From an uncultured Ruminococcus sp. (GTDB taxonomy: Bacteria > Bacillota > Clostridia > Oscillospirales > Ruminococcaceae), in the NCBI GenBank assembly GCA_902464115.1, contig CABQIF010000090.1, positions 1 to 8,452 on the forward strand: DNA of 8,452 bases. The letters are read 5' to 3'. The notes below the pieces were generated by a model. It made no database searches and was not told the DNA's origin. It saw only the letters and a program-made list of their open reading frames with translations. Below, one piece after another: positions 5,506-8,452 of the stretch (position 1 is its first letter; every line of letters starts with the position of its first letter). A program made the position numbers and the translations under genes.

Positions 5506-6567
5506 TTACCGCTGGAAATATGCCCGCAGGGCTGCATACAGCGTTTCCATCTGCTCGTCTGTTCCAATCGTAATCCGCAGGTAGTCTTTTGTTCTGCCTG
5601 TTCCAAAATAACGGACAAAAATGTGCTGCTCTTTCAGCATCTCGTATAATTCCTTTGCAGAATAATCTGGATGCGTAACAAACAGGAAATTGCTCTGGGA
5701 ATCTGGGAACTGGAAGCCCATTTCCGCCAGAACTTTCTTGGCGTGTTCTCTGGTTGCAACAATCTTTGCAACTGTTTCTTCCAAATAAGCACGGTCAGAA
5801 ACCGCAGCAACACCGGCTGCAATGGTCGTTTGATTCATGGTATAGGAATTAAAGGAGAATTTGCAGTCATTCAGTACTCGAATCAAATTTGGGTTGGAGA
5901 TTGCAAACCCAATTCGCATACCTGCCATCGAACGGGACTTCGAGAAGGTCTGTACCACAATCAGATTATCGTATTTGTCAATCAGCGGCAATACAGATGT
6001 TCCGCCGAAATCAATATACGCTTCATCAACGATGACAATACTATCTGAATTGTGCTGAATGATGTCCTCAATATCTGCAACAGACAGGGCAATGCCCGTT
6101 GGTGCATTTGGATTCGGGAATACAATGCCGCCATTTTCTGCATAATAATCTTCTTTTACCAGTTCAAAACGGTCATTCAGCGACTTTTTTTCATATGGAA
6201 TCTGAAACAGTTCCGACCATACCGGATAAAATCCATATGTGACATCTGGGAAGAAAATCGGCTTTTTTGAGTTGAAAAACGTCAAAAAGCACATCGCAAG
6301 CACATCATCTGACCCAACACCACTGAAAACCTGCTCCGGTTTCACGCCGTAAAAGTCTGCAATGGCAGTATTTAACTTGGAAACAACCGGGTCTGGATAA
6401 AGCCGCAGCGAATCGACAGATAAATCATGCAGAGCAGTTGCTACTGCTGGAGCTGGCGGATACGGATTTTCATTGGTGTTCAGTTTTACCATGTCCGGAA
6501 AATTTGGCTGGTCGCCCGGAACATAAGGGTCTACCTTGCGGACGTAGTTCATAAAAGCAGCTGACAT
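5506..6567 (-). CDS. hisC: Histidinol-phosphate aminotransferase (HisC-type, class I/II aminotransferase)
   Basis: PLP enzyme of fold type I that, if truly HisC, swaps an amino group between glutamate and imidazole acetol phosphate in histidine synthesis. It has 353 residues, normal for HisC. Landmarks: LNTNENPYPP at 29-38, LRLYPDP at 55-61, GVGSDD at 83-88 (usually GNGSDE; cofactor phosphate loop), Asn154 in NPNAPTG, Asp181 and Tyr184 in VDEAYIDF, the PLP lysine Lys210 in TFSKSRSMAGMRIG with Arg218, and Arg331 in YLRITIG for the substrate carboxylate. The ATG at 6567 has only a weak purine-rich AGAAAGAAG before it; the ATG at 6552 has none. It follows pncB by 44 bases with no convincing terminator between, so it probably shares the pncA-pncB transcript. 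No other his gene is present, so a role on another amino acid or phosphate ester cannot be excluded. Confidence 0.88.
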   Translation of the reverse strand: MSAAFMNYVRKVDPYVPGDQPNFPDMVKLNTNENPYPPAPAVATALHDLSVDSLRLYPDPVVSKLNTAIADFYGVKPEQVFSGVGSDDVLAMCFLTFFNSKKPIFFPDVTYGFYPVWSELFQIPYEKKSLNDRFELVKEDYYAENGGIVFPNPNAPTGIALSVADIEDIIQHNSDSIVIVDEAYIDFGGTSVLPLIDKYDNLIVVQTFSKSRSMAGMRIGFAISNPNLIRVLNDCKFSFNSYTMNQTTIAAGVAAVSDRAYLEETVAKIVATREHAKKVLAEMGFQFPDSQSNFLFVTHPDYSAKELYEMLKEQHIFVRYFGTGRTKDYLRITIGTDEQMETLYAALRAYFQR

Positions 6568-6611
6568 AATGATTCTTCTTTCTTTTTCAATAATTTTCTA
6601 TTCAGAATCGC

Positions 6612-8051
6612 TTACCGATTCTTCTTTAACAAATCCTGTTTTACTTCCCAGAGTACCTGGGACAAATCGACATAGTAATTATGCGGATTCTCAAACCGTT
6701 TGACTTCATCCCAAAGCAATGCAATCTGTTCTTTGCAGTACTGGCAAATCTCTGACAAAGATGGCTGGTCATAAACGCAGACACCATTCTTGAATATCGG
6801 CACTAACAATTCCCGTACCGTGTAATTTGTAATTTCTTTGGTTTTCCAAGTTGCAATTGGGTCGAAAATGGTATGCGGCTGACTGTCATCAATCGTTTCC
6901 GTATGCAGACAGAGTTCATCGGCAATCGCCTTGCCCGTTTCCTTGTCGTAGAACCGATAGACTTTTTTAAAATGCGGATTGGTGATTTTCGTGATGTTTT
7001 CACTAATTTTAATCTTCGGTACAATCGAACCATCTGGCTGTTCAATCGCAACCAGCTTATAAACACCACCAAATACAGGCGTACTCTTCGCAGTAATCAT
7101 GCGTTCTCCAACCCCGAACACATCAATTTGTGCCTGCTGTGCCATTAAGTCTTGAATCAAGTATTCATCCAGCGAATTGGATACAACAATTTTACAGCTC
7201 TGCAAACCGGCATCATCCAGCATTTTTCTTGCCTTTTTCGTCAGGTAGGCAATATCACCAGAATCTAACCGAATGCCAAAGTCTGTGATGCCCTGCGGCA
7301 ACAGAATCTCTTTAAATGCTCGAATCGCACTCGGAATCCCACTTTTCAGGGTGTTATAGGTATCTACCAGCAAAGTTGCCTGATGCGGATAATTTTCACA
7401 ATAGGCTTTGAATGCTTCATATTCCGTGTCAAACATCTGCACCCAAGAATGTGCCATTGTTCCGCCTGCTGGAACACCATACAACTCATCCGTTAAGGTG
7501 CAAGCTGTTCCGGCACAGCCGCCAATATAAGCAGCTCTTGCCCCTAAAATTGCACCAGATGCCCCCTGTGCTCGACGAGAACCAAATTCCAGAACAGTTC
7601 TACCATCTGCTGCCCGTACAATACGGTTGGCTTTCGTTGCAATCAAAGATTGGTGATTCAGTGAGAGCAAGATAAATGTTTCCAGCAACTGTGCTTCGAT
7701 GGCAGGTGCTCGAATGGTCATAATCGGTTCATTCGGGAATACCGGTGTTCCCTCTGGAACTGCCCAAATATCACCGCTGAAATGGAATTCTTTCAAGTAA
7801 GTCAGAAAGCCTTCATCAAAACACTGCTTACTTCTTAAAAAAGCAATGTCCTCTTCAGTGAAATGCAACTCTTTCACGTAATCAATGACCTGTTCCAATC
7901 CGGCAGCAATCGCAAAGCCACCGCCGTCCGGAATGTCCCGAAAAAAGACATCAAAATAAACGGTTTTCTGATAAAAGCCATTGCAGAAATACCCATTGCT
8001 CATTGTGAACTCGTAGAAATCACAGAGCATGGCATAATTTTCTTGTTTCAT
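6612..8051 (-). CDS. pncB: Nicotinate phosphoribosyltransferase
   Basis: Joins nicotinate to phosphoribosyl pyrophosphate, with ATP hydrolysis, giving nicotinate mononucleotide, the entry step of the Preiss-Handler NAD salvage route. It has 479 residues, fitting the long Gram-positive PncB type. Landmarks: DFYEFTMSNGYF at 11-22, VYFDVFFRDIP at about 31-41, EFGSRRAQG at 155-163 with the Arg pair binding substrate phosphate, the histidine expected to be phosphorylated, His201, in GTMAHSWVQMF, Asp230 in VDTYNT, and Arg261, Asp263 and Asp266 in RLDSGD. GVGERM at 314-319 follows in the last part of the barrel. No signal peptide. The ATG at 8051 overlaps the pncA stop as ATGA and has GGAGGAGG 7 bases before it, inside pncA. 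A longer in-frame reading back to 8213 only shadows pncA. Coupled translation with pncA fits their consecutive reactions. Confidence 0.97.
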   Translation of the reverse strand: MKQENYAMLCDFYEFTMSNGYFCNGFYQKTVYFDVFFRDIPDGGGFAIAAGLEQVIDYVKELHFTEEDIAFLRSKQCFDEGFLTYLKEFHFSGDIWAVPEGTPVFPNEPIMTIRAPAIEAQLLETFILLSLNHQSLIATKANRIVRAADGRTVLEFGSRRAQGASGAILGARAAYIGGCAGTACTLTDELYGVPAGGTMAHSWVQMFDTEYEAFKAYCENYPHQATLLVDTYNTLKSGIPSAIRAFKEILLPQGITDFGIRLDSGDIAYLTKKARKMLDDAGLQSCKIVVSNSLDEYLIQDLMAQQAQIDVFGVGERMITAKSTPVFGGVYKLVAIEQPDGSIVPKIKISENITKITNPHFKKVYRFYDKETGKAIADELCLHTETIDDSQPHTIFDPIATWKTKEITNYTVRELLVPIFKNGVCVYDQPSLSEICQYCKEQIALLWDEVKRFENPHNYYVDLSQVLWEVKQDLLKKNR

Positions 8052-8452
8052 GGTGTTTCCTCCTCCGGCAAAATTTGCATTTGCAGATTTTTCATCATTA
8101 AAATCGCTGCATCCTGTAATGAAGGGTCTGGTGCAGCAATACAGTTTGAATCGATTAAAATCGGAACTTCTGGCAATGCAGTTTTGCAAAGCACTGCATT
8201 GGAGAGCACACAAATACTGGAAACCACGCCGACCAATTCAATACTTGCATACTGCTGTGTCCGCAAATATACAAATAAATCGGTTGACCCGAATGTATCC
8301 TTTTCAAAGAACAAATCCTGCGGCTCTACTTGCTCCGCCACTTCTGGGACTAATGTATGCCCAGCCGTTCCCTTGATGCAATGCGGAATGGGCAGATGCT
8401 TTCCCTCCTGCGTGTTTAAATAATCGTCCGTATGGGTATCCATTGTAAACAG
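8048..8452 (-). CDS. pncA: Nicotinamidase, isochorismatase family (C-terminal part, cut by window edge)
   Basis: Hydrolyses nicotinamide to nicotinate and ammonia, feeding PncB. The last 134 residues are visible; about 45-50 N-terminal residues, including the catalytic Asp, lie beyond the window. Numbered from the first visible residue: FTMDTHTDDY gives metal ligands Asp5 and His7, with Glu16 in TQEGKHLP and His24 in PIPHCIKGT as the probable others. Lys51 in FFEKDTFGS is the catalytic lysine and Cys81 in GVVSSICVLSNA the nucleophile, after the cis-peptide hairpin usual in the superfamily. The DTHxxDYLxTxEGKxLPxxHC pattern is that of Firmicute nicotinamidases and, with pncB overlapping by 4 bases, makes a different isochorismatase-family hydrolase unlikely. 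The promoter is not in the window. The low-GC, ordinary codon use matches pncB. Confidence 0.94.
   Translation of the reverse strand: MFTMDTHTDDYLNTQEGKHLPIPHCIKGTAGHTLVPEVAEQVEPQDLFFEKDTFGSTDLFVYLRTQQYASIELVGVVSSICVLSNAVLCKTALPEVPILIDSNCIAAPDPSLQDAAILMMKNLQMQILPEEETP
8059..8066 (-). promoter_or_regulatory. Ribosome binding site of pncB inside pncA (decides the start)
   Basis: GGAGGAGG on the minus strand, 7 bases before the pncB ATG at 8051, lying in the last codons of pncA. It confirms the 4-base overlap start and allows both coupled and independent initiation. Confidence 0.88.

Noticed and set aside
6604..6622. Inverted repeat AGAATCG/CGATTCT at the end of pncB as a terminator
   Set aside because: Only 7 bp, AT-rich, overlapping the stop codon, and followed by GAATAGAAAA rather than a U-tract on the minus strand.
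1..8452. Search for CRISPR repeats, transposase, tRNA/rRNA, phage or toxin-antitoxin genes
   Set aside because: No regular repeat-spacer pattern, no terminal inverted repeats, no RNA gene signatures and no such protein families were seen. Gaps between genes are all under 250 bases.

Overview
This window looks like chromosomal DNA of a low-to-mid GC Gram-positive anaerobe of the Clostridia. A Ruminococcaceae/Oscillospiraceae-type gut bacterium is the best guess. The basis is the style of the proteins (clostridial NifS/IscU pair, 353-residue HisC, Firmicute-type PncA), strong AGGAGG-like ribosome sites, and consensus sigma-A promoters. The genus is inference from protein resemblance, not from a marker gene. 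Eight protein genes fill almost all of the window. I see no rRNA, tRNA, mobile element, CRISPR array or phage gene.

Positions 1-3062 are a sulfur block read on the minus strand. It runs metY (O-acetylhomoserine sulfhydrylase), then iscS/nifS (cysteine desulfurase), then iscU/nifU (Fe-S scaffold, cut by the window edge). metY has a near-perfect promoter (TTGACA, 17 bp, TATACT). Between metY and iscS lie a small hairpin, a strong intrinsic terminator and a short dyad, with no obvious promoter after the terminator. iscS and iscU are only 18 bases apart and are surely co-transcribed. Together the genes cover sulfide assimilation into an amino acid and transfer of cysteine sulfur to iron-sulfur clusters.

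Positions 3063-5505 are a small sugar-use block: an AraC-type regulator on the minus strand and, divergent from it, a GH1 beta-glucosidase on the plus strand. The 116-base gap between them has a perfect TATAAT with no recognisable -35 element, as expected for an activator-dependent promoter. A GCGGATAAC motif sits where an activator could bind. The glucosidase ends at a textbook terminator at 5456-5490.

Positions 5506-8452 are a minus-strand NAD-salvage block. pncA (nicotinamidase, 5' end outside the window) overlaps pncB (nicotinate phosphoribosyltransferase) by 4 bases, and a hisC-type aminotransferase follows 44 bases later. PncA deamidates nicotinamide and PncB turns the nicotinate into its mononucleotide. 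HisC has no his-operon neighbour here and may simply ride on the transcript.

Overall this is ordinary core metabolism. The items worth a second look are regulatory: the metY-iscS intergenic structures, the araC/bglA control region with repeated GCGGATA motifs, and a possible double promoter of metY. I found no evidence for a new defence, mobile or biosynthetic system.
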